A stretch of DNA of 64,000 bases from CG2-30-36-16 sp964372115 (lineage in GTDB: Bacteria; Bacteroidota; Ignavibacteria; Ignavibacteriales; Ignavibacteriaceae): the NCBI GenBank assembly GCA_964372115.1, contig CAYJPN010000003.1:1-64000 (forward strand). Direction: 5' to 3'. This document shows, piece after piece, positions 38,172 through 47,351 of the stretch. The notes under the pieces were generated by a model, which saw only the letters and a list, made by a program, of their open reading frames with translations, did not search any database and was not told where the DNA came from. Numbering within the stretch: position 1 is the first letter of the stretch; every line of letters begins with the position of its first letter. Position numbers and translations under genes: made by a program.

Positions 38172-38258
38172 CTATTGTTCATTGCATCCCAAATGTTTGT
38201 TAAGCCATGTTACCAACTCATTCATTGCTCTATTCGAAACTTCAGTATTAAAGCGCCG
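38172..38258 (-). pseudogene. 3' relic of a gene, possibly an alpha/beta hydrolase
   Basis: The minus strand has 28 open codons ending TAG that read RRFNTEVSNRAMNELVTWLNKHL..., reminiscent of the last helix of dienelactone-hydrolase-like proteins (RFN/HSFN followed by an amphipathic helix). No upstream portion is present, and a MITE-like element begins 35 bases beyond. Weak evidence from a short segment. Confidence 0.3.
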
Positions 38259-38292
38259 ATTTTATCCATCGCGGTAAACATCATTTATTAAA

Positions 38293-38490
38293 AAATAATA
38301 GGGCTGTCTCACAAATAAACTTTTATGCTAATCGAACTTTCGCTGCACTGAGTTTACGCTTCCCTGAGTACATCGAAGTGTCGAAGTTAGAAATTTGATT
38401 CGAAAACCTCATTTCTACAAGCGTTCGACTGAGCTCTCACCGAAGGCTCAATACTCAGGAGAAATGGCTTTTTGAGACAGCCCCATTATT
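38293..38490. mobile_element. MITE-like element with terminal inverted repeats
   Basis: A 198-bp element bounded by 22-bp near-perfect inverted repeats with core GGGCTGTCTCA (left 38293-38314, right 38469-38490). It has no coding capacity. The interior has further partly palindromic motifs (CTGAGTACATCGAAGTG, CGACTGAGCTCTCACCG). A related TGAGACAGCCC end occurs at 50213-50223. It fits a non-autonomous transposable element or dispersed intergenic repeat. Confidence 0.7.
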
Positions 38491-38517
38491 CTAATGGGAA
38501 TGCAATTTATTTAATGC

Positions 38518-40614
38518 TTAGCTTAAAGTGCCGCCTGCAATTTTTATTTCGCTATTTGATTTATTGAATTGCTGAATAAGTAATTCAAGTTCGTCGCTGT
38601 TTTGTTTCATTTTTTTTGTTAAATCGGCAGTTTCGTTTAAACCGTTTTTAAATTCATCCACACCCGGAACAGTAGGAATTTTTATATTAAGTTTATTAAT
38701 AATCGGTTTCATAAGTTTTTCTGCCCAATCCGAAGCATACTTCTTAAATACTTTTCCCACTTTTCCGCCTTCGAGTACATCGCGCAGCGAAATATTGATT
38801 TTCACTTTCATTACTTCTTTTTTAAATCTTTTACCTAAAACGTCGTTTATCTCATCGGCTACTTTATCTGTTTGACGAAAAGCTTTTTCAAAGTTTTTAA
38901 CACCGCCGTCAACTTTCGAAACAGGTCCTTTTAGTTTGTCGACCGATTTACTTGTCTTTTCCATCTCCACAAGATTTTTATCCGCATTATCAAGTGCCGC
39001 GCTAATCTCTGTTAGCTTTGAGTTTAATTGTGCAAACAAAGCATCGGAACCTGTTTTGTTTTGTGACTGAATGAGTTTTCCTTTTAGAGCAAAAAGATCT
39101 GATTTTAATTTGTTAATACTCGAAGTAAATCCAACCATACTTTTCTTTGAGGAAAAAATATTAACATTTGCCTGATTGATAACAGGACCTTTAATAGCCG
39201 ATAAAGCAGTATTTGCTCCGTTCAATTGTTTTTTAGCAAGGTTTAAACTTGTGCTTAATACAGTAACTGCCGTCCCTATTACCGGGATATTTGTAAAAGC
39301 AGAAATTGCAGCGTGTGTACTGTTCACATCATCATTAAGTTTTGCAAAATTATTTGTCAAACTGTACGCGGTGCCAATTGTAGAATTAGCATCTTTCACT
39401 TTATCGTTAACCTGCATTGTTTTACCTTCTACCGATAAAACCTTTTGGTATGTTGCATCAATGTTGTCGATAAGTTGTTGTTCATTAGTGCACGATACAT
39501 TCATAACCCGCATATCCTGTATGCCGGCTACTCCCTGCTCGGATGGGTTGAATGGTAAATTTGTATTTACGTCAATTAAATACCACTCTGCCCATTCGCC
39601 GTCCTGGTCGTCCCACATAAGCACATTGCTGCCGTCATCATCAGAACGATTTGCCAGAGTAATAATTTTTCCATTCTGGTTATAAATTTTAAACCTTCCG
39701 CCGCCTAAATGTTTAAAGTAGAAATTTTTTGCGGGACTGTCATTTTTTTCCCATGCGCATACATTGGTTCCGTTGTCCGTTTTATCAGCCTGTACCGAAA
39801 GAAGCATATTATTGTTATTTGAAATTGCAATTTGGTAATAAGACAAATTAGAGCTTGATTTTATTAAGTTAAATTGTCTGTCGGGCAATAAATCGGAAAG
39901 GCTGTATGCCTGAATATTGCTGCCGTTTACGGCATTGGCGGTTCCGGGAACATCCCAAAATCCTTTGCTGTCTTTACCGTAGCTTATTGCAGATTGGACA
40001 TAAAATGTACCGATTCCGGACATATCCTCTCCCTGAGTGGTTATTTTATTTTCAAGCGTAAGTGTTTTATTTGTTTTCGTAGAAATAAGACACCACTCCG
40101 TCCAATCACCGTTTTGATCATCCCACATCTGCACCTGGGAGCCGTTTTGGGAAGAACGATTGGCTAATGTTATAACTTTTCCGTTTTCATTAAAAATTTT
40201 GAATCTGCCATTGCCTACATAAGAAAATTTGAAATTCTGCGAACTTGAATTATTGGGTTTATAAATCTGAATAGGCGTACCATTATTATTTTTGCCTCCT
40301 TCAACGTCAATGTAACCGGCTACCCCGTCAATTTGGATGTGAACATATCCTGATTTAGAAGATGGGCTGATTACGTATCTTCTATCTTGTTTTTTATCGC
40401 TAAGCTCCCATACTTTAATTGGGGCTTTTTCTCTTATATTTTCTTCCCCTCCGGGTATATCCCAAAACCCGCCCGGGTTTTTATGGTAATTAATAGCCGA
40501 TTGAATAAAGAACGGTTCATTCTGAGGGATTAATTCATTTGCGGATTGTCCGAAAGTAATTGAAGAAAATATTAAAATAGTGAATATTAAGTAGTTGGTG
40601 GTGTTTTTGTACAC
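38518..40614 (-). CDS. Secreted protein with two ricin-type lectin domains and a helical C-terminal half
   Basis: 698 residues starting at GTG with AGGAGG five bases upstream. Signal peptide to about residue 23 (TFGQ). Two tandem beta-trefoil lectin-like domains (about 35-185 and 203-355) each end with a conserved block: GRFKIxNxNGKxITLANRS followed by VxMWDDQxGxWxEW. The second half (about 365-698) is predicted alpha-helical with long heptad-like stretches (for example ALKGKLIQSQNKTGSD..., VKLNISLRD-like segments), suggesting coiled coils. No sorting tail, unlike its secreted neighbours. The architecture of a sugar-binding head and helical stalk resembles some secreted toxins or adhesins, but no toxin motif was recognised. 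Confidence 0.78.
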   Translation of the reverse strand: MYKNTTNYLIFTILIFSSITFGQSANELIPQNEPFFIQSAINYHKNPGGFWDIPGGEENIREKAPIKVWELSDKKQDRRYVISPSSKSGYVHIQIDGVAGYIDVEGGKNNNGTPIQIYKPNNSSSQNFKFSYVGNGRFKIFNENGKVITLANRSSQNGSQVQMWDDQNGDWTEWCLISTKTNKTLTLENKITTQGEDMSGIGTFYVQSAISYGKDSKGFWDVPGTANAVNGSNIQAYSLSDLLPDRQFNLIKSSSNLSYYQIAISNNNNMLLSVQADKTDNGTNVCAWEKNDSPAKNFYFKHLGGGRFKIYNQNGKIITLANRSDDDGSNVLMWDDQDGEWAEWYLIDVNTNLPFNPSEQGVAGIQDMRVMNVSCTNEQQLIDNIDATYQKVLSVEGKTMQVNDKVKDANSTIGTAYSLTNNFAKLNDDVNSTHAAISAFTNIPVIGTAVTVLSTSLNLAKKQLNGANTALSAIKGPVINQANVNIFSSKKSMVGFTSSINKLKSDLFALKGKLIQSQNKTGSDALFAQLNSKLTEISAALDNADKNLVEMEKTSKSVDKLKGPVSKVDGGVKNFEKAFRQTDKVADEINDVLGKRFKKEVMKVKINISLRDVLEGGKVGKVFKKYASDWAEKLMKPIINKLNIKIPTVPGVDEFKNGLNETADLTKKMKQNSDELELLIQQFNKSNSEIKIAGGTLS

Positions 40615-40910
40615 GTAAACCTCCTGGATTGATTGAGAATATGAGGTAACTCCTCTTTTTTTTAAATTATGCTACATAAAACTAATTTTTTTTGAGGGTA
40701 CAAACAATTCAGTTCATCTATTTTGTGAGGTTTTTTTATGCTCTTAATAATCCGGCAATTCAATTGTGTTGAATAACAATTCTTCCCTCAATAAACGTAA
40801 TCGTTTTCAAAAACAGAACTCCATGGATAAACATTATTAATAAATTTGGAATTGTTTCACTTGCTTAATTAAAAAAGTCGAAAACCATCGTCTTAGGTGT
40901 TGTTCTTTGT
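40615..40910. other. Intergenic stretch without recognised features
   Basis: AT-rich sequence upstream of the ricin-type gene and downstream of the tRNA. No gene, repeat or clear hairpin seen apart from the tRNA-like fragment that follows. Confidence 0.5.
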
Positions 40911-40952
40911 GGCGGGGGCAGTCCGTTAACTAACGGATTGAACCTACAACCT
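40911..40952 (-). pseudogene. tRNA-fMet 3' fragment split by a 16-bp palindrome
   Basis: GCGGGGGCAG and TTGAACCTACAACCT are identical to the acceptor and T-arm part of the intact tRNA gene about 95 bases away. Between them lies a perfect palindromic hairpin (TCCGTTA-AC-TAACGGA) in place of three bases. The anticodon and D arms are absent, so it is not a functional tRNA. Confidence 0.65.
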
Positions 40953-40970
40953 ATTTTTAAATTTAAAAGT

Positions 40971-41004
40971 AAAAAGCCCGAATACTTTTTATTCAGGCTT
41001 TTTT
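40971..41004 (-). terminator. Intrinsic terminator after tRNA-fMet
   Basis: On the minus strand AAAAGCCTGAATA pairs (with one G-U) with TATTCGGGCTTTT and ends in T residues, directly after the tRNA 3' end. Confidence 0.85.
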
Positions 41005-41006
41005 AG

Positions 41007-41079
<73 letters not shown>

Positions 41080-41223
41080 GTATATTTTTATTTTGGACTG
41101 CAAATATATGGAATATCTCCTGCGATGTCAAACTATTATCGTTTCAATTAATTATTTTGCGCACAGTAAATTAATTTGTTTTGTTTACACTCTCTTTTGG
41201 AAGAAAGGAATAAAAATTAAACG

Positions 41224-42009
41224 ATGAATAGATTAAAACTTGATAAAACAATCATCGGGATGATACATGTTGCGGCTCTCCCCGGCACTCCGAAATATTC
41301 CGGCAGCGTAAAATCCATAATTGAACTGGCGAAAAAAGAAGCTGAAATTTACCGATCACTCGGGCTGGACGCTGTTATGATAGAAAATATGCACGATGTT
41401 CCTTACTTAAACAGAAATGTTGGACCGGAAATCACATCGATAATGAGTGTTATTCTATACGAAATAAAAAAGGATTTGAATATACCATGTGGCATTCAAA
41501 TTCTTGCCGGAGCAAATAAAGACGCATTAGCTGCCGCCAATTCTGCCGGCGCCGATTTTATACGCGCAGAAGGTTTTGTTTTTGCGCATGTTGCAGACGA
41601 GGGAATTTTTAATTCGGATGCCGGCGAAATACTCCGCTACAGAAAACAAATCGGCGCCGATAATATTTTGGTATTTACAGACATTAAAAAGAAGCACAGT
41701 TCGCATTCAATTACTGCGGATACTGATATCGTCGACACCGCAAAAGCGGCGCACTTTTTTATGAGCAACGGAGTAATAATTACCGGAAGCAGCACGGGTA
41801 CCGAGCCGTCGCTGAATGAAATTAAGCAGGTTAAAGAAAAAGTTGATATTCCTGTTCTCGCCGGTTCCGGTATTACACCTGAAAACGCGAAATCATTTTT
41901 AGAATACTGCGACGGCTTAATTATCGGCTCGTGTTTTAAATACGATGGAAATTGGGCAAACACTATCGATACCGAAAGAGTTAAACACTTTATGCAAAAA
42001 ATAAAATGA
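41224..42009 (+). CDS. BtpA/SgcQ-family TIM-barrel protein
   Basis: 261 residues. The opening MIHVAALPGTPKY, then DAVMIENMHDVPY, SAGADFIRAEGF and the late ITGSSTG...VLAGSGITPEN phosphate-binding-like loop match the BtpA family. The name comes from a photosystem I biogenesis factor in cyanobacteria, but most bacterial members are uncharacterised TIM-barrel proteins often linked to sugar metabolism. Length is complete and there is no signal peptide. The next gene, a GH97 glucosidase, is on the same strand after 183 bases, so a sugar-related role is possible but unproven. Confidence 0.88.
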   Translation: MNRLKLDKTIIGMIHVAALPGTPKYSGSVKSIIELAKKEAEIYRSLGLDAVMIENMHDVPYLNRNVGPEITSIMSVILYEIKKDLNIPCGIQILAGANKDALAAANSAGADFIRAEGFVFAHVADEGIFNSDAGEILRYRKQIGADNILVFTDIKKKHSSHSITADTDIVDTAKAAHFFMSNGVIITGSSTGTEPSLNEIKQVKEKVDIPVLAGSGITPENAKSFLEYCDGLIIGSCFKYDGNWANTIDTERVKHFMQKIK

Positions 42010-42077
42010 TTTAAAACAAATTGTTGAAAATCATTTATTCAAATTTGACAATATAATTCTCAATTCTTTTTTTGATG

Positions 42078-42108
42078 GGTTAATCTACAAAAGGGAAGGG
42101 GATTAACC
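42078..42108 (+). other. 8-bp inverted repeat between btpA-like gene and GH97 gene
   Basis: GGTTAATC and GATTAACC can form a stem with a 15-base loop. No T-run follows. It could be a weak terminator or an operator for the GH97 gene; it is reported for its position only. Confidence 0.3.
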
Positions 42109-42192
42109 AGGCAATATTTATAACTGTTTTTTATTGTTCTTAAATCAATTTGTGAAGATATTTGGAATGCAAATAAATTTTCTGAGGATACG

Positions 42193-44220
42193 ATGCGTTT
42201 TTTTATACTAATTATTTTTTTAACCACATCATTATTTCTAAATGCACAAACACTCAAGGTCAAATCACCTGGAGAAGTTCTCTCTGTAAAGTTTGAATTG
42301 AATGATGGCAAAGCTTATTATTCAGTTTATAGATTTGGTAACGAAATTATAAAACCCTCACTCCTTGGCTACTTACTTAAATCTTCACCAAATTTTGCAG
42401 AAAACTTTTCATTAATAAATTCCGAACAAAGTTCGTTTGACGAAACATGGACTCAGCCGTGGGGTGAAGTAAAAAATATCCGGAATAACTACAAAGAACT
42501 TTTTGTAGAACTTAAAGAAAATTCCTCCCCCGAAAAATATTTGAATATTGTTTTTAGAGTTTACGATTATGGTGTCGGTTTCAGATACGAAATCCCTAAA
42601 CAAGAAGGACTGACAAATTTTGAAATAATGGATGAACTTTCAGAATTTAATTTAACCGGTAATCATTCGGCATGGTGGATTGGCGCTTATCAGTGGAACC
42701 GGTATGAATATCTTTATCAAAATACAACGGTGCAGCAGATGGATGTTGTGCATACTCCCATTACGATGGAAACAAAAGACGGCATCTATCTAAGTATTCA
42801 CGAAGCGGCACTAACCGATTATCCGAGCATGACTTTAAGAAGAACCGGCGGTGATAATTTGAAAGCTGATCTCGTGCCCTGGTCGGATGGCGTAAGGGTA
42901 AAAACTTCCGCACCGATGAAATCACCGTGGCGTACAATTCAAATAGCAGATAACGCAGGCGAATTGATAACCGATTATTTGATATTAAATTTAAATGAAC
43001 CCAATAAACTTGGCGAAGTTTCGTGGGTAAAACCGGGTAAATACGTTGGAATATGGTGGGAAATGCATCTTGGAAAAGCAACTTGGGGCTCGGGGGCAAA
43101 ACATGGCGCAACAACTGCAAACGCAAAAAAATATATTGATTTTGCTTCTAAATATGGTTTCGATGGAGTATTGTTAGAAGGCTGGAACACCGGCTGGGAT
43201 GGCGATTGGGGTGCAAACGGAGATATTTTCAACTTTACTGAACCATATCCGGACTTCGATATAAACGAAGTAACACATTACGCAAAAGAAAAAAATGTGA
43301 AAATAATCGGGCACAATGAAACAGGCGGCGGTATTTTAAATTATGAAAAACAGCTTGATGACGCGTTAGATTATTATAAAACGCTTGGTATTGATATAAT
43401 AAAAACCGGTTATGTAAATCACGGGCAAAGTATAAAACGAATTGATGAAAAGGGTGATACAGTAAAAGAATGGCATCACGGACAGTTTATGGTACGGCAT
43501 TACCGTAAAGTTGTTGAGGAAGCCGCCAAAAGAAAAATTATGCTCGATGTTCATGAACCAATCAAACCAACCGGGGAAAGAAGAACCTATCCGAATATGA
43601 TGACAAGAGAAGGCGCGCGAGGACAGGAGTTTGATGCCTGGGATACCAACGGCGGCAACCCGCCGGAGCACACAGTTATACTACCTTTTACACGACTGCT
43701 TGGCGGACCGATGGATTTTACACCGGGTATATTTAACCTAACTTATAACAACGAAAAACCGGGCAATAGAGTTAACACAACTCTTGCAAGACAACTTGCC
43801 CACTACATAATTTTGTATAGCCCTCTTCAAATGGCTGCTGATCTTCCTGAAAATTATGAAGCAAACTTTAAGCCGTTCAAATTTATAACTGATGTCCCTA
43901 CCGATTGGGAAGAAACAAAAGTTTTAAACGCGAGCATTGGCAATTATCTCACCATCGCCCGTAAAGATAAAAACAGTGATGATTGGTATCTTGGAAGCGC
44001 TACAGATGAAAATGGAAGAATTTTTAATTTGCCTTTAAACTTTTTAGCCCCCGGTATAAAATACATTGCTGAAATTTATAAAGACGGTAAAGATGCTGAC
44101 TGGAAAACAAATCCCTATTCAATTGAAATTTACAGCGAAGAGGTTACAAGCAATTCGGTTCTAACATTAAAACTTGCCCCCGGTGGCGGCGCGGCAGTAA
44201 GAATAAAATTAGCGAAATAA
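42193..44220 (+). CDS. Glycoside hydrolase family 97 alpha-glucosidase
   Basis: 675 residues with signal peptide ending LNAQ (about residue 19). An N-terminal beta-sandwich (about 20-270) precedes a TIM-barrel (about 275-575) and a C-terminal beta domain. Key glutamates sit in HEPIKPTG (E455) and REGARGQEF (E473, E479). These line up with the calcium ligands and catalytic acid of the inverting SusB-type branch rather than the retaining Asp branch. HNETGG (E376) is also conserved. It probably releases glucose from alpha-glucans in the periplasm. No SusC/SusD genes adjoin it. Confidence 0.94.
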   Translation: MRFFILIIFLTTSLFLNAQTLKVKSPGEVLSVKFELNDGKAYYSVYRFGNEIIKPSLLGYLLKSSPNFAENFSLINSEQSSFDETWTQPWGEVKNIRNNYKELFVELKENSSPEKYLNIVFRVYDYGVGFRYEIPKQEGLTNFEIMDELSEFNLTGNHSAWWIGAYQWNRYEYLYQNTTVQQMDVVHTPITMETKDGIYLSIHEAALTDYPSMTLRRTGGDNLKADLVPWSDGVRVKTSAPMKSPWRTIQIADNAGELITDYLILNLNEPNKLGEVSWVKPGKYVGIWWEMHLGKATWGSGAKHGATTANAKKYIDFASKYGFDGVLLEGWNTGWDGDWGANGDIFNFTEPYPDFDINEVTHYAKEKNVKIIGHNETGGGILNYEKQLDDALDYYKTLGIDIIKTGYVNHGQSIKRIDEKGDTVKEWHHGQFMVRHYRKVVEEAAKRKIMLDVHEPIKPTGERRTYPNMMTREGARGQEFDAWDTNGGNPPEHTVILPFTRLLGGPMDFTPGIFNLTYNNEKPGNRVNTTLARQLAHYIILYSPLQMAADLPENYEANFKPFKFITDVPTDWEETKVLNASIGNYLTIARKDKNSDDWYLGSATDENGRIFNLPLNFLAPGIKYIAEIYKDGKDADWKTNPYSIEIYSEEVTSNSVLTLKLAPGGGAAVRIKLAK

Positions 44221-44330
44221 TAACTAAAAATTTTAGAGGATGATTAATTTTCAGCTTTTTATTTCTGTTGTTATAAATCCTCTTTTTTAATATGTTTTAA
44301 ACCGCCTTTATTAATTATTAAGGAAGAGCT

Positions 44331-45062
44331 ATGGATAACAAAAACAATTATTTATTTCCCGCAGGAATATTGGGATTAAGCTTAATTATAAGTGTAATTA
44401 TTTTTACGCTTGTTTGGAAGGCTAAATCTGAAGAAAACCAAACCATTAATGTAACCGGTTCGGCAAAAAAAGAAATAGTCTCCGATCTCGGTATATTAAG
44501 AGGAAGCATAAACGTACAGATGGGAAGCAAGGAATCGGCGTACAGGGAACTTGAAAGACAAAAACCTCTTCTTCTGGCTTATTTAAAATCGGAAGGTTTC
44601 GATAAGGATAAAATTGAATTTTTTACAATAAACAGTTATCCGATTTTTGAAACCGGCGCTAACGGTTACCAGACTCAAAATGTTATTGCGTTTGTGTACA
44701 CCCAGCGGGTGGAAGTTCAATCGACCGATGTAAATAAAATAAAAGAACTATCGTTAAAAATTTCTTCAATTATAGAAAAAGGTGTGGATTTTAATGTTGA
44801 AGTACCGGAGTACTATTATACTAAACTTGCCGAACTAAAAATTGAAGTTCAAGCTGAGGCAGCTAAAGATGCGATGATGAGGGCACAAAAAATTGCCGAG
44901 GCAACCGGTAGAGATTTAGGCGCAATGACAAGCGCTCGCATGGGAGTTTTACAAATTACTCCCCGCTTTTCAAACATGGTTTCGGATTACGGTGTTAACG
45001 ACGTGAGTTCTATCGATAAAGAAATTACTGCTGTTGTAAGTGCCTCATTTAAAATTGATTAA
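44331..45062 (+). CDS. SIMPL (DUF541) domain protein
   Basis: 243 residues. One N-terminal membrane helix (about 9-29) followed by the SIMPL domain: INVTGSAKKEIVSDLGILRGSI near the start and the MMRAQKIAEATGRDLGAM block typical of the family. Probably anchored in the inner membrane and facing the periplasm. The molecular role of the family is unclear. It is followed after 24 bases by a cytochrome c gene, so the two are likely co-transcribed. Confidence 0.88.
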   Translation: MDNKNNYLFPAGILGLSLIISVIIFTLVWKAKSEENQTINVTGSAKKEIVSDLGILRGSINVQMGSKESAYRELERQKPLLLAYLKSEGFDKDKIEFFTINSYPIFETGANGYQTQNVIAFVYTQRVEVQSTDVNKIKELSLKISSIIEKGVDFNVEVPEYYYTKLAELKIEVQAEAAKDAMMRAQKIAEATGRDLGAMTSARMGVLQITPRFSNMVSDYGVNDVSSIDKEITAVVSASFKID

Positions 45063-45086
45063 TTACAAACAAATTCAGAAAGAAAA

Positions 45087-45506
45087 ATGACAAAAACTCA
45101 AATTTGGGTAGCCGCTTTTTTAGCTGCATTCCTTTTATTGTTTTTACTTGGCAGGTTAACAAAAGAAACTAACCAGGAAATGAAAATGCCAAACAGTGAC
45201 ATGACTCCACAATCCGGGATGGGTTCGGAAGAAGTAACTGCCGTGCAGTTAATTGGAAGGTTGGGTTGTACAAACTGTCACGGACAAAATCTTGATGGCA
45301 CAGAAATGGGACCTGCTCTTGTAAGTATAAACCAGAACTGGAGCAAAAACGAATTGACAAATTATTTGAGGAACCCTTCCTCTTATATAGATAATGCAAG
45401 ATTTAAAGCTTTTAGAGAAAAGTACCCGAATGTTATTATGCCATCCTTCGGCAACGTAAATGTTCAGGAACTTGGAAAAATTGCCGAATACTTGTTAACA
45501 AAATAA
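45087..45506 (+). CDS. Membrane-anchored monoheme c-type cytochrome
   Basis: 139 residues. An N-terminal hydrophobic anchor (about 5-25) is followed by a low-complexity linker rich in Met, Ser and Gly and a class I cytochrome c domain. Heme attachment is at CTNCH (LGCTNCHGQNLDG), and the likely distal Met is in VIMPSFGNV. The C-terminal helix ends with LGKIAEYLL. A short electron carrier tethered to the membrane; its redox partners are not encoded nearby. Confidence 0.92.
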   Translation: MTKTQIWVAAFLAAFLLLFLLGRLTKETNQEMKMPNSDMTPQSGMGSEEVTAVQLIGRLGCTNCHGQNLDGTEMGPALVSINQNWSKNELTNYLRNPSSYIDNARFKAFREKYPNVIMPSFGNVNVQELGKIAEYLLTK

Positions 45507-45521
45507 TTTTACGGGGACAAC

Positions 45522-47351
45522 TTAAGTTGAAAGAAATTCAACAGTAAAAGTTGTTCCCGAATCTTTTTCGCTTTTTACATTTATAACTGCGTTATTCAAC
45601 TCGCAATATTTTTTAACAAGCGCTAACCCGAGTCCGTTGCCGTCGAAGCGGCGGTTGTAACCCATTTCTTCTTGAGAAAACGCATTAAACAAATTCGGAA
45701 GATATTCCTTTGAAATACCAATCCCGGTATCGGTTACATCAATACATACATTTTGACCCGTTTTACGAAGAACAATATCTATACTCCCTTTTTTTGTATA
45801 TTTTATCGCATTATCCAAAAGGTTTGAAAAAATTTGTGCAACCGAATATTCATCCGCAAAAATTCTTGTGCGTTCAAGATGGTTTTCATATTTCAACATT
45901 AAGCCTTTTTGTTGAGCCGGACGAGAGTATTCCTGCACTAAACCAAAAAGAATATCAGAATTTAAATCAATAACTTTAGGTATTACTTCAAAAGTGCCGG
46001 TTTGAATTTCCGCCATACTTAAAATCATATCGATAGTTCTTATAATTCTTTTCGACCCGTTGTTTATACTATCGAATGAGATTTTCATTTCGGGAGTAAT
46101 AGCATCACCTATTTCCTCTTTCAACAATGATGTAAAACTCAGCATAACATTTAAAGGTGAACGAATTTCATGAGACATCTGGGCAAGAAATTCGGATTTG
46201 AATTTATTGGAAACTTCTGCCTGTTCTTTCGCTTTTAACAACTCATATTCTACAAGTTTTCTGTCGGTAATATCCCTTAGGATAGAGAATGAACCTTCGA
46301 ATTCGCCGTACTCGTTGTATTTTGGTGTTGCCGTCTGAAGCAGATATTTTGTTTCGTTTTTTTGATTGACAATTTTTATTTCGTATGTGCTTTTTTTGCC
46401 GGAACGCCTTTTTTCTCTTTCCTCAAAAACAAGTTTATGCTGTTCTTTTGTAACAAATTCTAAAATATCTTTTCCTATTAACGCTGTTTGTTTTACACCA
46501 AATAAGGAGTCCGCAGCCGGATTTGTGAATCGGAATTTCCCATCAATGTCAAATATGGCGATGCCTTCCCCCATATTTTGAACTAATTCTTTATAACGCT
46601 GCTCGCTAGAACGAAGCGCATCTTCAGCGACTGCTTTCTGTTTGTTCTTTAAATTTATCTGCTCAAGCATATTATTAAACTCGTCGTACAATACACCTAT
46701 TTCATCATTAGCCTGCTTTGTAACCCTGTAGCTAAAATCCGATTTTTCCGAAATTTCTTTTACGGTATTAGAAAGGCTTGTAATGGGGCGTGAGATAAAA
46801 CTTTGCATCCACAGTACTAAAAGATAAGCTACAAAAATTATCGAAATACCGATCATCCCCACTGTTATTACCAAAGATTTTATATCGCTTTTAATCTCAG
46901 CGGTATTAACCCTTAAAAATAAAGTTCCGTAATCAACATTTTCGAATTGAATAGGATATTTTACAATCAGATATTCTTCCCCGAATCTGAATAGTTTTCC
47001 TTGCATGTTAACCGAAGTAAAAAAAAGGGAATCGAGCGGAGCTTTATTGTAGGATGCAAATAAATTGTTTTTGCGGTCGAACACATAACCGTTGGAAACA
47101 TTTTTGTCTGCCGCTAATTTTTCAAGAGCATCCTGCGCGGCATCTTTACGTTCAAAAATAAGAGCAGTAATACAGTATTGAGAAACCAATTTAGCTTTTA
47201 ATAAAGAATTTTCAACCATTACTTCGCGGGTTTTTGTAACATCATAATATAACATTACAGAAAGCCCCAAAACAGTAACAACAATAACTACAGCCAAAAC
47301 TAGTGTTGTAATTTTGTTTTTGATCGATAAATTCTTTAAAAATTTTCTCAT
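45522..47351 (-). CDS. Membrane histidine kinase with CHASE8-like, HAMP and PAS domains
   Basis: 609 residues. Membrane helix about 13-35, a periplasmic domain (about 36-155) of the CHASE8 type with ENSLLKAKLVSQYCITALIF, a second helix (about 160-181), HAMP (about 182-235), PAS (about 247-365), HisKA with H394 in QMSHEIRSPLN, and HATPase_c with DNAIKYT, DTGIGI and GNGLGLALVKKY. No receiver domain. It overlaps the yfiR-like gene by four bases (ATGA). In the well-known YfiBNR system the partner of YfiR is a CHASE8-HAMP diguanylate cyclase; here a kinase takes that place. Confidence 0.92.
   Translation of the reverse strand: MRKFLKNLSIKNKITTLVLAVVIVVTVLGLSVMLYYDVTKTREVMVENSLLKAKLVSQYCITALIFERKDAAQDALEKLAADKNVSNGYVFDRKNNLFASYNKAPLDSLFFTSVNMQGKLFRFGEEYLIVKYPIQFENVDYGTLFLRVNTAEIKSDIKSLVITVGMIGISIIFVAYLLVLWMQSFISRPITSLSNTVKEISEKSDFSYRVTKQANDEIGVLYDEFNNMLEQINLKNKQKAVAEDALRSSEQRYKELVQNMGEGIAIFDIDGKFRFTNPAADSLFGVKQTALIGKDILEFVTKEQHKLVFEEREKRRSGKKSTYEIKIVNQKNETKYLLQTATPKYNEYGEFEGSFSILRDITDRKLVEYELLKAKEQAEVSNKFKSEFLAQMSHEIRSPLNVMLSFTSLLKEEIGDAITPEMKISFDSINNGSKRIIRTIDMILSMAEIQTGTFEVIPKVIDLNSDILFGLVQEYSRPAQQKGLMLKYENHLERTRIFADEYSVAQIFSNLLDNAIKYTKKGSIDIVLRKTGQNVCIDVTDTGIGISKEYLPNLFNAFSQEEMGYNRRFDGNGLGLALVKKYCELNNAVINVKSEKDSGTTFTVEFLST

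Noticed and set aside
39176..39685. A 169-codon plus-strand frame
   Set aside because: Antisense to the helical part of the ricin-type lectin gene; no family resemblance.
42060..42311. Minus-strand frame of 83 codons between the BtpA-like and GH97 genes
   Set aside because: It overlaps the signal peptide and start of the GH97 gene, which is well supported on the plus strand.
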